This document shows positions 51,683 to 60,625 of a DNA stretch of 64,000 nucleotides, one piece after another. The notes under the pieces were generated by a model, which was given only the letters and a program-made list of their open reading frames with translations, was not told the DNA's origin and did not search any database. The DNA lies in the NCBI GenBank assembly GCA_035624785.1, contig DASPQV010000028.1, forward strand, positions 60,179 to 124,178, given 5' to 3'. A program made the translations under genes and the position numbers. How positions within the stretch are numbered: position 1 is the stretch's first letter; the number at the start of each line of letters is the position of its first letter. This stretch comes from JAJZNI01 sp035624785 (GTDB taxonomy: Bacteria; Chloroflexota; Dormibacteria; Aeolococcales; Aeolococcaceae).

Positions 51683-51920
51683 CCATGCCCCCCGTCTCCG
51701 CTCCCGGCGTGAAGAGCGGGGTCGGCAGCCCCCCGGTCGGTGCGGGCATCCAGCGCTCCCGCTCACGGGCATGCGCCGAGCGGAGCAGGTCGAGCACCTC
51801 CCGCGCCTTCCAGTGCTCCATGGCCAGCACCGTGCTGCGAGAGAGGCCGGCCTCGAGAAGCTCGGAGACGACCGCCGCGGGCAGGGTTGGAGGACCGGAA
51901 GGGCCGGCCGAACGGCGCAT
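51660..51920 (-). CDS. small hypothetical protein overlapping CIRCE
   Basis: 86 residues. The central part (VVSELLEAGLSRSTVLAMEHWKAREVLDLLRSAHARERERW) looks like an amphipathic helical bundle with normal amino-acid use. The 3' end runs into the CIRCE element, which is unusual. No family recognised. It could also be a chance frame, since the region between hemW and hrcA is open in several frames. Confidence 0.35.
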   Translation of the reverse strand: MRRSAGPSGPPTLPAAVVSELLEAGLSRSTVLAMEHWKAREVLDLLRSAHARERERWMPAPTGGLPTPLFTPGAETGGMVRFSTQD

Positions 51921-52089
51921 GATTGACGCAATGCTGGGACATCGGCACCGCCCTCCGGAAGTGCCGCGGCGACACTGTGACCCGTCCGTCGAGCCGGGCC
52001 ATGCCGCCTCACCCCGACGTTACAGGGGGCCACAACCCCTGCGGGCACGATGACAGCGCCGCCCCGGTGGTGCCGCCGCTGAGCCTCCC

Positions 52090-53316
52090 TCAGGCGAGCT
52101 GGCGGATCAGCTCGTCGAGGACCTCCTGGCCGCGCTCGGTGGCGCCGAACCTCCCGGCGGCGTTCCAGAGCAGCTCGGACCTGACCAGCGGAGCGGCTCG
52201 AACCAGCCGCGAGCCCGCCAGGGTCACCCCGTCGGAGAGGCGCAACCCGAGCATGACCCGCTCCGCCTCCGCCTGGGAGGCGTCGACAGGCTCCCAGCCC
52301 GCGAAGGCGAGCCGGTCGCCCCCCACCCGGAGGTAGCCGGGAAGGCTCCGTCCGTGCCAGGCCCGGACCGAGACGGCTCCGGCTGGAGCCTCGAAGCCGA
52401 GCGCCGGGGCCAGCCCGACGGGGAGGTGAGCGTGGGCACCCAGGCCGGCAGCCAGGTAGTGGCCACGCCGCCAATAGCCGACGTTGTGCCGGCACTCCTC
52501 GCCGGGCACCGCGAAGTTGCTGACCTCGTACTGGCGCAGGCCCGCCGAGCCCAGCACCTCGACCGCGATCCGGTGCTGGCGGAGCGCTGCCTCGGGGTCC
52601 ACGGCTGGGGACGCGCCGCGACGGACCCGGGCGTGCAAAGGGGTCCCGGCCTCGACGGTCAGCTCGTACGCCGAGACGTGGCCGGGGCCCAGCCTCACCA
52701 CCCCCTCCAGGGTGGAACGCCAGCGGGCGTCATCCAGCCCTGGCACCGCGTAGATCAGGTCGCAGCTGACCCGGCGGAAGCCGGCCCGGCGAACCTCGCC
52801 CACGGCGGCGATGGCGCGGCTCGGGTCATGGACCCTGCCGAGGAAGGCGAGGATGTCCGGCTCCAGGCTCTGGATGCCCAGGCTGACCCGGTTGAAGCCT
52901 GCCTCGAGCCACTCCCGGGCGCGGGCCCGGGTGGTGCTGGATGGGTTGGCCTCGAGCGTGACCTCGCAGTCCGCCGCCAGGTCGAATCCGGCGCGCACCT
53001 CATCGAGGACCTCGCCGAGGCGGTGCGGGTCGACGAAGCTCGGGGTGCCCCCGCCCACGAAGACGGTGTCCAGCTCCAGCCTGCCGACCCGGGTGGCGAG
53101 CTGCCGGATCTCGCACCGCAGCCTCTCCAGGTACTCGGCCTCCCCGTCGCGGCCCGGCATGGACACGAAGTCGCAGTATTCGCAGCGGCGCTCGCAGAAG
53201 GGGATGTGCAGGTACAGGGAGCGCGGTGCGCCGGGAGGCGGGTCGGCAGGACCACCCGCCGAGCACGTGTCGCCCGCGGGAGCCAGGCCGGCGCGAAGCA
53301 ATTCAGCGCCTTCCAC
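52090..53316 (-). CDS. hemW: radical SAM haem chaperone HemW
   Basis: 408 residues. The radical SAM motif is LHIPFCERRCEYCDF with CxxxCxxC. VFVGGGTPSF, SLGIQSLEPDILAFLGRVHDPSRA and SCDLIYAVPGL also match HemW, once annotated as oxygen-independent coproporphyrinogen oxidase. The fourth Cys typical of HemN is absent from the CxxxCxxC segment, favouring haem chaperone function. The GTG at 53316 overlaps the upstream gene's end by 14 bp. C-terminal HemN-like domain present. Confidence 0.92.
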   Translation of the reverse strand: MEGAELLRAGLAPAGDTCSAGGPADPPPGAPRSLYLHIPFCERRCEYCDFVSMPGRDGEAEYLERLRCEIRQLATRVGRLELDTVFVGGGTPSFVDPHRLGEVLDEVRAGFDLAADCEVTLEANPSSTTRARAREWLEAGFNRVSLGIQSLEPDILAFLGRVHDPSRAIAAVGEVRRAGFRRVSCDLIYAVPGLDDARWRSTLEGVVRLGPGHVSAYELTVEAGTPLHARVRRGASPAVDPEAALRQHRIAVEVLGSAGLRQYEVSNFAVPGEECRHNVGYWRRGHYLAAGLGAHAHLPVGLAPALGFEAPAGAVSVRAWHGRSLPGYLRVGGDRLAFAGWEPVDASQAEAERVMLGLRLSDGVTLAGSRLVRAAPLVRSELLWNAAGRFGATERGQEVLDELIRQLA

Positions 53317-54406
53317 CGCCCCCGGCCGGGGTGGGACGGGGCCGGGGTCGGAGCATCCGGGCGAGGAACGGGAAGATGGTCGGCACGATGACGAACCCGG
53401 AGAGGATCGCCAGCACGACCGAGATCACGTACACGCCGACGCCCGAGGTGGCCCCCAACGCCTGCAGCAGGCTGTAGACGAGGGCGTCGACCAGCCAGAT
53501 GGCAAGCCCGAAGAAGATGATCTCGGTGACCCGGGGCCGCCCCTTGCGGCGGAGCCGGACCACCAGGGGCCGGACCACGAAGAGGGAGAGCGGCAGGGTG
53601 ATGATGGCGAGGGTGCCGGTGGCCAGCCCGCCGACACCGTCCAGGAGAGACCCTGGATAGAGCAGGGTGCCGCTGACCCCGGCCCCGGCAGACGGGGCCG
53701 CGGGGAGGGTGCTGACCACGATCTGCTGGCTCGGGGCCGGGCTGCTCTGGGCCTGGACGGTCGCCGCCTGGCCGCCGACGGTGACCTGACCCCCGAAGTA
53801 CCCGGCGTCGTCGCCCGGGGAGGTGACCGTGAACTTGGTGGTGGTCGGCGCCGGCTTGCTGGCGACGGTGGCGGTGAGGTTGGCAACCCCGGGGAGGAGC
53901 AGGCTCTGGGTCACCGACGTGCCCGCCGCCGGGGCCGAGCTGAGCGCGGTGGCGAGGGTGATCTGGTTGTTGAAGATGTAGAGGATGGTGTCCTGCTGGC
54001 CGCCCACGGACACCGGCTCACCGGGGATGAAGGCACCGGAGTCGCCACTCGGGACCTTGAACGAGGTGGTGCTGCTCGGGGTCTGCACGGTCGTGCTGCC
54101 ACCCGTCAATGCGCCCAGGATCAGGCCGATCACGACCACCACCACGGCGGCGCAGCCGGAGAGCAGCAAGTAGTCGGCGCGGGTCCAGGGGGGCCCCATT
54201 GGCACCGGCGGTGGGGCGAGCCGCGCCGGTCTGGGCCCCGCGGCCGGGGTCCGAGGCGGCCCGAGCAGAGCCGCCATCAGCCCCCGCCGCGGCGGCGGAG
54301 CCGGCTCGGGCTCCGGCTCGGGCTCGGGCTCTTCAGCCGGGACCGGGCCGCGGGACCCGACCACGCGGGCGGGGCGGCGCTTGCGGTGGCGGCGCGGCGG
54401 AGCCAT
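53303..54406 (-). CDS. hypothetical multi-pass membrane protein with Glu-Pro-rich N-terminus
   Basis: 367 residues. The cytoplasmic N-terminus is Arg-rich with an EPEPEPEPEP run. A membrane segment (YLLLSGCAAVVVVVIGLILGAL) leads to a ~190-residue external Ser/Thr/Gly/Val-rich domain with two similar halves. Each half has a VSVGGQQD/VTVGGQAA segment followed by Ser/Pro/Ala-rich sequence. Three C-terminal membrane segments follow. No family known to me. Overlap with hemW suggests co-transcription. Confidence 0.75.
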   Translation of the reverse strand: MAPPRRHRKRRPARVVGSRGPVPAEEPEPEPEPEPAPPPRRGLMAALLGPPRTPAAGPRPARLAPPPVPMGPPWTRADYLLLSGCAAVVVVVIGLILGALTGGSTTVQTPSSTTSFKVPSGDSGAFIPGEPVSVGGQQDTILYIFNNQITLATALSSAPAAGTSVTQSLLLPGVANLTATVASKPAPTTTKFTVTSPGDDAGYFGGQVTVGGQAATVQAQSSPAPSQQIVVSTLPAAPSAGAGVSGTLLYPGSLLDGVGGLATGTLAIITLPLSLFVVRPLVVRLRRKGRPRVTEIIFFGLAIWLVDALVYSLLQALGATSGVGVYVISVVLAILSGFVIVPTIFPFLARMLRPRPRPTPAGGGGRR

Positions 54407-54496
54407 CGCTCAGCCCCCGGCCGCAGCCGGGTCCGCCGGCGCCCGTGTTCCAGCCATTCTTGTCACCATCAACGCGCCCCGGTGGCGGCGCGCCGC

Positions 54497-54513
54497 CCGC
54501 GGCGAAGCCGCGG
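54497..54513 (-). terminator. hairpin after lepA
   Basis: CCGCGGC-GAA-GCCGCGG, a perfect 7-bp stem with a GNA triloop, 63-79 bp downstream of the lepA stop. No T-run, so termination would need Rho or simply the structure. Confidence 0.5.
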
Positions 54514-54575
54514 AGCAGGGTCCCGGCGTCCGGACCATCGCGTGTCCTCTCCTGTGCCGGCCGCGAGGCCGCATG

Positions 54576-56378
54576 TCACTCCTCGTCTCTCTGCAGGACG
54601 GCCATGAACGCCTCCTGCGGGATCTCCACGCTGCCCACCCGCTTCATCCGCCGCTTGCCCTCCCTCTGCTTCTCCAGCAGCTTGCGCTTGCGGGTGACGT
54701 CGCCACCGTAGCACTTCGCCAGCACGTCCTTGCGCAGCGCCGACACCGTCTCCCGGGCGATCACCTTGCCGCCGATCGCCGCCTGGATCGGGACCTCGAA
54801 GAGCTGGCGGGGGATGAGCCGGCGCAGCCGCTCGACCAGCCGCCGCCCGAACACCGCCGCCCGGTCGCGGTGGACGATCATCGAGAGGGCGTCGACCCGC
54901 TGGCCGGCCACCAGGATGTCGAGCTTGGCCAGCCGCTCGGCCCGGAACCCGGTCACCTGGTAGTCGAGCGAGGCGTAGCCGCGGCTCCGCGACTTGAGCT
55001 GGTCGTGGAAGTCGTGGATGATCTCGGCGAGGGGGAGGTCGTAGACCACCGAGACCCGGCCGCCCGCCTGGTGCTCCAGGGTCCGGAACTCGCCGCGGCG
55101 CTCCTGGCACAGCTCCATGACGGCGCCGACCTGGTCGGCGGGCACCAGGATGGTGGCGGTGCAGCGGGGCTCCTGGATCTCCTCGATGGCCGCCGGGTCG
55201 GGGAGCATCTCCGGGTTGTCGACCGGGACCACCTCGCCGCTGCGCAGCTTGACCCGATACTCGACGGTCGGTGCGGTGGTGATCAGCGCCAGGCCGAACT
55301 CGCGCTCCAGCCTCTCCTGGACTATCTCCATGTGGAGGAGCCCGAGGAACCCGCAGCGGAAGCCGAAGCCGAGCGCCACCGACGACTCCGGCTCCCAGAC
55401 CAGGGAGGCGTCGTTGAGGTTCAGCTTCTCGAGCGCCTCCTTGAGCTCGAGGACATCGTCGGAGTCAACCGGGAAGACGCCCGCGTAGACCATGGGGGTG
55501 GCGTGCCGGTAGCCGGGCAGGGGAGCGGCGGCCGGCCGCTCCGCGTCGGTGACGGTGTCCCCCACCTTGGAGTCGCCGACGTTCTTGATGGAGGCGATCA
55601 GGTACCCGACCTCTCCGGTCTGGAGGCTGCCGGTCGGGCTCATCCCAGGAGTGAAGAAACCCACCTCGTCGACCACGAACTCGCGGCCGGTCGCCATCAT
55701 CCGGATCCGCCCTCCCGGCGCGATCGAGCCGTCGACCACCCTGACGTACACCACCACGCCGCGGTACACGTCGTACTTGGCATCGAAGATGAGGGCGGTG
55801 AGGGGCGCCTGGGGATCGCCACGCGGGGGTGGGATCCGGGTCACCACCGCCTCGAGCACCGCACCGACCCCGGTGCCGTCCTTGGCCGAGGTCAGCAGGG
55901 CGCCGCTGCAGTCCAGGCCGATCACCTCCTCGATCTCCCGCCGGGTGAGCTCGGGGTCGGCGGCCGGGAGGTCGATCTTGTTGATGACGGGGATCACCTC
56001 GAGGTCGTGCTCCAGGGCGGCGTAGACGTTGGCCAGGGTCTGAGCCTCGATTCCCTGGCTGGCGTCCACCACCAGGAGCGCGCCCTCGCAGGCGGCCAGC
56101 GCCCGGGAGACCTCGTAGGCGAAGTCCACGTGCCCCGGGGTGTCGATGAGGTTGAGCTCGTAGGTCTGGCCGTCCTGGGCCGAGTAGGCCATGCGCACCG
56201 CCTGGGCCTTGATGGTGATGCCGCGCTCCCGCTCCAGCTCGAGGGTGTCCAGGACCTGGTCCTGCATGTCCCGGGGGGCGACCGTCCCGGTCAGCTCCAG
56301 GAGCCGGTCGGCAAGCGTGGACTTCCCGTGGTCGATGTGGGCGATGATCGAGAAGTTGCGGATCGAGGGGAGGGTCAT
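54576..56378 (-). CDS. lepA: elongation factor 4 (LepA)
   Basis: 600 residues, full length. GTPase motifs: G1 AHIDHGKST, G3 DTPGHVDF, G4 NKIDLP. EF-G-like domains and the LepA-specific C-terminal domain (KMVKRKRLLEKQ-like KRKLLEKQREGKRRMKRVGSVEIPQEAFMAVL) are present. It is a ribosome-associated GTPase that acts in initiation or back-translocation under stress. ATG 56378 gives the exact family start; a weak purine stretch serves as ribosome site. Confidence 0.97.
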   Translation of the reverse strand: MTLPSIRNFSIIAHIDHGKSTLADRLLELTGTVAPRDMQDQVLDTLELERERGITIKAQAVRMAYSAQDGQTYELNLIDTPGHVDFAYEVSRALAACEGALLVVDASQGIEAQTLANVYAALEHDLEVIPVINKIDLPAADPELTRREIEEVIGLDCSGALLTSAKDGTGVGAVLEAVVTRIPPPRGDPQAPLTALIFDAKYDVYRGVVVYVRVVDGSIAPGGRIRMMATGREFVVDEVGFFTPGMSPTGSLQTGEVGYLIASIKNVGDSKVGDTVTDAERPAAAPLPGYRHATPMVYAGVFPVDSDDVLELKEALEKLNLNDASLVWEPESSVALGFGFRCGFLGLLHMEIVQERLEREFGLALITTAPTVEYRVKLRSGEVVPVDNPEMLPDPAAIEEIQEPRCTATILVPADQVGAVMELCQERRGEFRTLEHQAGGRVSVVYDLPLAEIIHDFHDQLKSRSRGYASLDYQVTGFRAERLAKLDILVAGQRVDALSMIVHRDRAAVFGRRLVERLRRLIPRQLFEVPIQAAIGGKVIARETVSALRKDVLAKCYGGDVTRKRKLLEKQREGKRRMKRVGSVEIPQEAFMAVLQRDEE

Positions 56379-56699
56379 GGGGTCACCGGCTCACGGGCCG
56401 CCGGACGTCGCTCTGCCGGGCGACATGGGCGGGGCGTCCTGGGGGTCACGGCGCGCCAATCGTAGGGGAAGGGAGGGGCCGCCCCAGGGCCCACGGCGGG
56501 AGATGCCAAGACGCGCCACGGCCGGCCGGCCCAGCAGCCCTTCGGGCGGGCGACCGCCGGGGCCGCGCCGAACCTATCGATAGGAGCGTACGGCTCAGCA
56601 TCGGCGAACCCCGGCCTCGTCACCGGCTGGGTTTGGGACTTGGATGCCTGAAACTTGTGGCCGGGCGGCGGCGCGCCCTCCCCCCACCACGAGCCCCGC
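56379..56699. other. intergenic region between lepA and the first beta-propeller gene
   Basis: 321 bp, no gene seen. A 12-bp palindrome CCTATCGATAGG at 56573-56584 is the only structured element noticed. The lepA promoter should be here; the region also contains the 3' end of the propeller transcript. Confidence 0.45.
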
Positions 56700-58505
56700 T
56701 CAGTTGATGTCGACGTGGACGAGGTCGAAGACGCTCTGGAACCCGCTGGCGTCGCTGATCACGTAGCGCAGCTCCAGCCCGGACACGGCCGCGGCGGTCC
56801 CGATCACCGCGGCGACGTTGACCGTCTGCACCACCAGGGCGGTGGTGGGGTTGGCGAGCGGAAAGGCCGTCCAGGAGCCTCCGGCGTTCGCCGACACCAT
56901 CAGGTAGGTCTCCGCGGTGGAGCTCAGCGCCTGGGTCGCGCGGTCGACCAGGGTGACGACCGCCGAGGTCACCGGCGCCCCTGGGGCGACCTGGGGGTTG
57001 AAGGTCCACTGCAGGTACTGGCTGGAGGGCTGGAACCAGTTGGCCCCGCCATTGGTCGTCACCACGATGCTCGGAGTGCCCCCGCCGGGGGTGAGGCCCA
57101 TCACCGCGAAGGTCGAGCCCACCGCGCTCACCGAGTTGATCGGCTGGTTGATGCCGCTGCCCTGCGCGGCCCAGGTGGCGCCGCCGTTGGTGGTGGCGCA
57201 GACCGTGCCGCCGACCCCGACGGCCCAGCCGGTGGTCGCGCTGACCATGTCCACCCCGTTGAGGGTCTGGCCATTGCAGGAGGTCTGGGCACTCCAACCG
57301 GTGCCGTTGAACACCAGGATGGTGCCGTTGCCGCCTACCGCCCAGCACTGGGTCGGCGACACGCAGCTGATGTCGTTCAGGTTGTTGCCGGTGGCGGAGC
57401 TCTGGATGGACCACGTGGTGCCTCCGCTGGCGGTGACGATGATCGTGCCGCCGTTCCCGACCGCCCAGCACTGGGTGGCACTGACGCAGGAGATGCCATT
57501 CAGCTGCTGGGTGGTGTTGGAGGTCTGCGCGCTCCAGTCGGCACCGCCGTCGATGCTGGTCCAGACGATGCCGCCACTCCCCACCACCCAGCCGACGCTG
57601 GCGTTGGCGAAATCAACCTCCTGGAAGGTGGCTCCGGGATGGCTGTGGAGCTGACCCCAGGTGGCTCCGCCATTGGTGGTCCCGTAGATGTTCTCCTTGT
57701 TGCCCCCGACTGCCCAGCAGTCGCTGGCGTTGACGCAGTCGATCCCGTTGAGCTGCTGGCCGGGACTGTACTGCTGGGTCCAGGTGTAACCCCCGTCGCT
57801 GCTCGCCCAGATCGCCCCGTCCTGGGTTACCACCCAGCATTGCGTGGTCGATACACAGTCGACGCCGTTCACCTGGTCTCCCGCCAGCGGATTGGCATTG
57901 GCCCCACCCCAGGCAGTGGTGGTGGTGTAGCTGGTGCCGCCTGCGGTAGCCATGGCGTAAAGGTTGGTGCCGGTCTGGGTGTAAGGGCCGGTCAGGGCCG
58001 TGCCCCCGGTCCCGGCGGTGTTGTCGGTGCCGCCGGTCGGCGGCAGGGACAGCGCCATGTCGATATCGGCCCCCTGGGGCCAGCCGGCCTGCGCCTCGGA
58101 CGCCACTTGGTAGTAGTACTGGGCGTTGTAGGCGGCGCCGGCGTCGGTGTAGCCGGTGGCGCTGCCGGCCAGGCTGGTGAGGGCGGAGTAGGGTCCGCCG
58201 GGAGACGCGGCCCGGAACACGGTGAGCCCGGGGCTGCCGCCCACCGCTGCCCAGGAGAGGATCGCGTTGCCCGAGCTGTCGCTGCAGCCGCTGTAGGGCG
58301 CCGTCCCCCCGCTGCAATGGACGGAGCCGAGCGGCACCGGGGTGACGCTCTCCGACGCCACCGCGTTCGAGGGGTTGTCCGTGTACCCCTGCCACGCCCC
58401 GACCGCGCCCCAGCCGACCAGACCGAGCCCGACCACCCCCATCGCCAGGCACGCGCCCATGACCTGCCAGCGGCGCAGGCGCCACTGGAGCACGCGCACC
58501 GACAT
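56700..58505 (-). CDS. signal-anchored YCF48/BNR-type beta-propeller protein, paralogue 1
   Basis: 601 residues. An N-terminal signal anchor (RRWQVMGACLAMGVVGLGLVGWGAVGAW) is followed by a fibronectin-like region. Roughly seven ~40-residue repeats follow, each of the form (L)NGIxCVSxTQCWAVGxxGTI...TxxGGxTW, as in photosystem assembly factor YCF48 and related sialidase-like propellers. Each repeat has a Cys-x5-Cys pair, suggesting disulfides outside the cell. The C-terminal ~120 residues (ending LRYVISDASGFQSVFDLVHVDIN) are shared with the next gene. Likely surface or periplasmic adhesion or ligand-binding protein. Confidence 0.88.
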   Translation of the reverse strand: MSVRVLQWRLRRWQVMGACLAMGVVGLGLVGWGAVGAWQGYTDNPSNAVASESVTPVPLGSVHCSGGTAPYSGCSDSSGNAILSWAAVGGSPGLTVFRAASPGGPYSALTSLAGSATGYTDAGAAYNAQYYYQVASEAQAGWPQGADIDMALSLPPTGGTDNTAGTGGTALTGPYTQTGTNLYAMATAGGTSYTTTTAWGGANANPLAGDQVNGVDCVSTTQCWVVTQDGAIWASSDGGYTWTQQYSPGQQLNGIDCVNASDCWAVGGNKENIYGTTNGGATWGQLHSHPGATFQEVDFANASVGWVVGSGGIVWTSIDGGADWSAQTSNTTQQLNGISCVSATQCWAVGNGGTIIVTASGGTTWSIQSSATGNNLNDISCVSPTQCWAVGGNGTILVFNGTGWSAQTSCNGQTLNGVDMVSATTGWAVGVGGTVCATTNGGATWAAQGSGINQPINSVSAVGSTFAVMGLTPGGGTPSIVVTTNGGANWFQPSSQYLQWTFNPQVAPGAPVTSAVVTLVDRATQALSSTAETYLMVSANAGGSWTAFPLANPTTALVVQTVNVAAVIGTAAAVSGLELRYVISDASGFQSVFDLVHVDIN

Positions 58506-58687
58506 CCTGAGACCGACGCTAGCCGTCCCCGGCGACATGGGTGCCGCCAGCCCATCGCAAGATTGCGACCGATCGCTCCGATCCTGTCACTCAGGCGTCG
58601 ACCGGCCCCGGGAGGGCGGCCCCGCTGGTCGGGCTCGGGAGCGCCGTCCCGGCGCCGTCGCCGCTCGGACGGACGGTGCCGCGCTGC

Positions 58688-60475
58688 TCAGTTGATGTCG
58701 ACGTGGACCAGGTCGAAGGTGCTCTTGAAGGCGCTGCCGTTGCTCACCACGTAGCGGAGCTCCAGGCCGGAGACGGCGGTTGCGCTGTTGATCACCGAGA
58801 CGATGGAGACGGTCTGGGTGGCCATGGCAGTGGTCTCGTTGGCGATCTGGAAGGGGGTCCAGGTGGCGCCGCTGTTGGCGGACACCTCGACGTAGGTGGT
58901 GGTCCCGGCCCCCGGGGTGGCGCTGGCGTCGTCCACCAGGGTGACCACGGCTGAGGTCACCGGGGTCCCGGTGGCCACGGTGGGGCTGAAGGTCCACTGC
59001 AGGTATTGAGTGGCAACCGGGGCGAACCAGCTGGAGCCGCCGTTGGTGGTCTCCAGGAGGACGCCCGCGGTGAACCCCGTGTTCGATCCCACCAGATAGC
59101 AGTTGAGCGAGGTGAGGCACTCGAAGCCCCAGATGGAGTCGGTGGTTCCCGAGGTCTGGGTGGTCCAGCTGGTGCCGTTGGTGCTGGCCACGATGGTGCC
59201 GGCAGCGCCCCCCGCCCAGCAGGCCGTCGCCGAGTAGCAGTCGACGGCGTAGAGGGCGTTGGCGGTGCCCGAGGTCTGGGCGGTCCAGGTGGTCCCGCCG
59301 TTGGTGGTGGCGACGATCACGCCGCCGCCTCCCGCCGCCCAGCACTGGGTCGCCGAGACGCAGCTGATCCCGTAGAGCTCCTGTGCCGTCCCGGAGGTCT
59401 GGGCGGTCCAGGTGGTGCCGCCGTTGGCGGTGACGATGATCACCCCCGCAGCTCCGGCGGCCCAGCACTGGGTGGTGGAGACGCAGCTCACCTCGTTGAG
59501 CAGCTGGGTGGTCCCCGAGGCCTGGGCCGTCCAGGTGGTGCCGCCGTTGGCGGTCACCAGGATCACCCCGTTGCCTCCCACGACCCAGCATTGGGTGGTG
59601 GAGACACAGGTCACGGCGCTGAGCTGCTGGGTGGTGCCCGAGGTCTGGGCGGTCCAGGTGGCGCCGCCGTTGGTGGTCGCCACGATGGTGCCGGTCGCCC
59701 CCACCGCCCAGCCGTCGCTGGCGTTCTCGAACCAGCCGCCGTACCAGACCGGGTGCGACGGGGTGGTCTCCTCGGTCCAGGTTGCGCCGCCATTGGTGCT
59801 CGCCCAGATGTAGCCCTGGTAGGTGTACGTCCAGCACTGGCTGGTGTTGGCGCAGCCCATCCAGTCGGGCGTCTGGCCCCCGAGCAGGGTGGCGGCGGCA
59901 CCCCAGTTGGTGGTGTCGGTGTACGTCGTGCCTCCGGCCGTCGCCATCGCGGTCAGGTTGGCCGCGGTGAAGGTGGTCGCGGTTCCCGTGTCGTCGGTAC
60001 CGCCGGTGGGAGGCAGCGAAAGCGCCATGTCGATGTCGGCGCCCTGGGGCCAGCCCGGTTGAGCCTCCGAGGCGACCTGGTAGTAGTACTGGGTGTTGTA
60101 GGCGGCGGTGCTGTCCGTGTCGGTCACCGCGGTGCCGGCCAGGCTGCCGAGCGCGGTGTAGGTGCCGGCAGGCGCGGTGGCCCGGAAGACCGTGAGGCCC
60201 GGGCTGCCGGTCACCGTTCCCCAGTTGAGGGTCACGTTGCCGGAGGTGTCGCTGCAGCTGCTGTACGGCGTGGCCGTCCCGCTGCAGTGGATCGAGGAGA
60301 TCGGCACCGCGGTGACGCTCTCAGCGCCGACCTTGTTGGTGGGGTTGTCGGTCAGGGCCTGCCAGGCGCCCATGGCCCCCCAGCCGACCAGGCCCAGGAC
60401 CACCGCGAACGCCGCCAGGCACGCGGCCATGACCTGCCAGCGGCGCAATCGCCGCCCGAGCACGCGCACCGACAT
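58688..60475 (-). CDS. signal-anchored YCF48/BNR-type beta-propeller protein, paralogue 2
   Basis: 595 residues, tandem duplicate of the previous gene; same N-terminal anchor (RRWQVMAACLAAFAVVLGLVGWGAMGAW), domain order and C-terminus (ELRYVVSNGSAFKSTFDLVHVDIN). The DNA under the propeller repeats is itself a tandem array with a 123-bp period (41 codons) between 59271 and 59640. A TAGTGT box sits 10 nt before the ATG at 60475, and the sister gene has TAGCGT at the same spacing. Function unknown. Confidence 0.88.
   Translation of the reverse strand: MSVRVLGRRLRRWQVMAACLAAFAVVLGLVGWGAMGAWQALTDNPTNKVGAESVTAVPISSIHCSGTATPYSSCSDTSGNVTLNWGTVTGSPGLTVFRATAPAGTYTALGSLAGTAVTDTDSTAAYNTQYYYQVASEAQPGWPQGADIDMALSLPPTGGTDDTGTATTFTAANLTAMATAGGTTYTDTTNWGAAATLLGGQTPDWMGCANTSQCWTYTYQGYIWASTNGGATWTEETTPSHPVWYGGWFENASDGWAVGATGTIVATTNGGATWTAQTSGTTQQLSAVTCVSTTQCWVVGGNGVILVTANGGTTWTAQASGTTQLLNEVSCVSTTQCWAAGAAGVIIVTANGGTTWTAQTSGTAQELYGISCVSATQCWAAGGGGVIVATTNGGTTWTAQTSGTANALYAVDCYSATACWAGGAAGTIVASTNGTSWTTQTSGTTDSIWGFECLTSLNCYLVGSNTGFTAGVLLETTNGGSSWFAPVATQYLQWTFSPTVATGTPVTSAVVTLVDDASATPGAGTTTYVEVSANSGATWTPFQIANETTAMATQTVSIVSVINSATAVSGLELRYVVSNGSAFKSTFDLVHVDIN
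59151..59760. repeat. 123-bp tandem repeats within paralogue 2
   Basis: The GAGGTCTGGGCGGTCCAGGT-like segment recurs at 59151, 59271, 59394, 59517 and 59640, i.e. steps of 120, 123, 123 and 123 bp, with high identity. It encodes the propeller blades. Confidence 0.85.
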
Positions 60476-60625
60476 CCTGGGAGCGACACTAGGGGGGCCC
60501 GGCGACACCTCTGCAGCCCCGGCGTGACGACCTCGCGACCTTTCGCCGCGACCATGTCGCAGGCGTCAGCGCAAACGGGACTGGCCGGTCGCGGATCCGG
60601 CGGGGATCGCCTCCCTCCAGGGCAC

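Noticed and set aside
59151..59760. CRISPR-like or MITE interpretation of the 123-bp repeats
   Set aside because: The repeats are in-frame coding units of 40-41 residues with no spacers.
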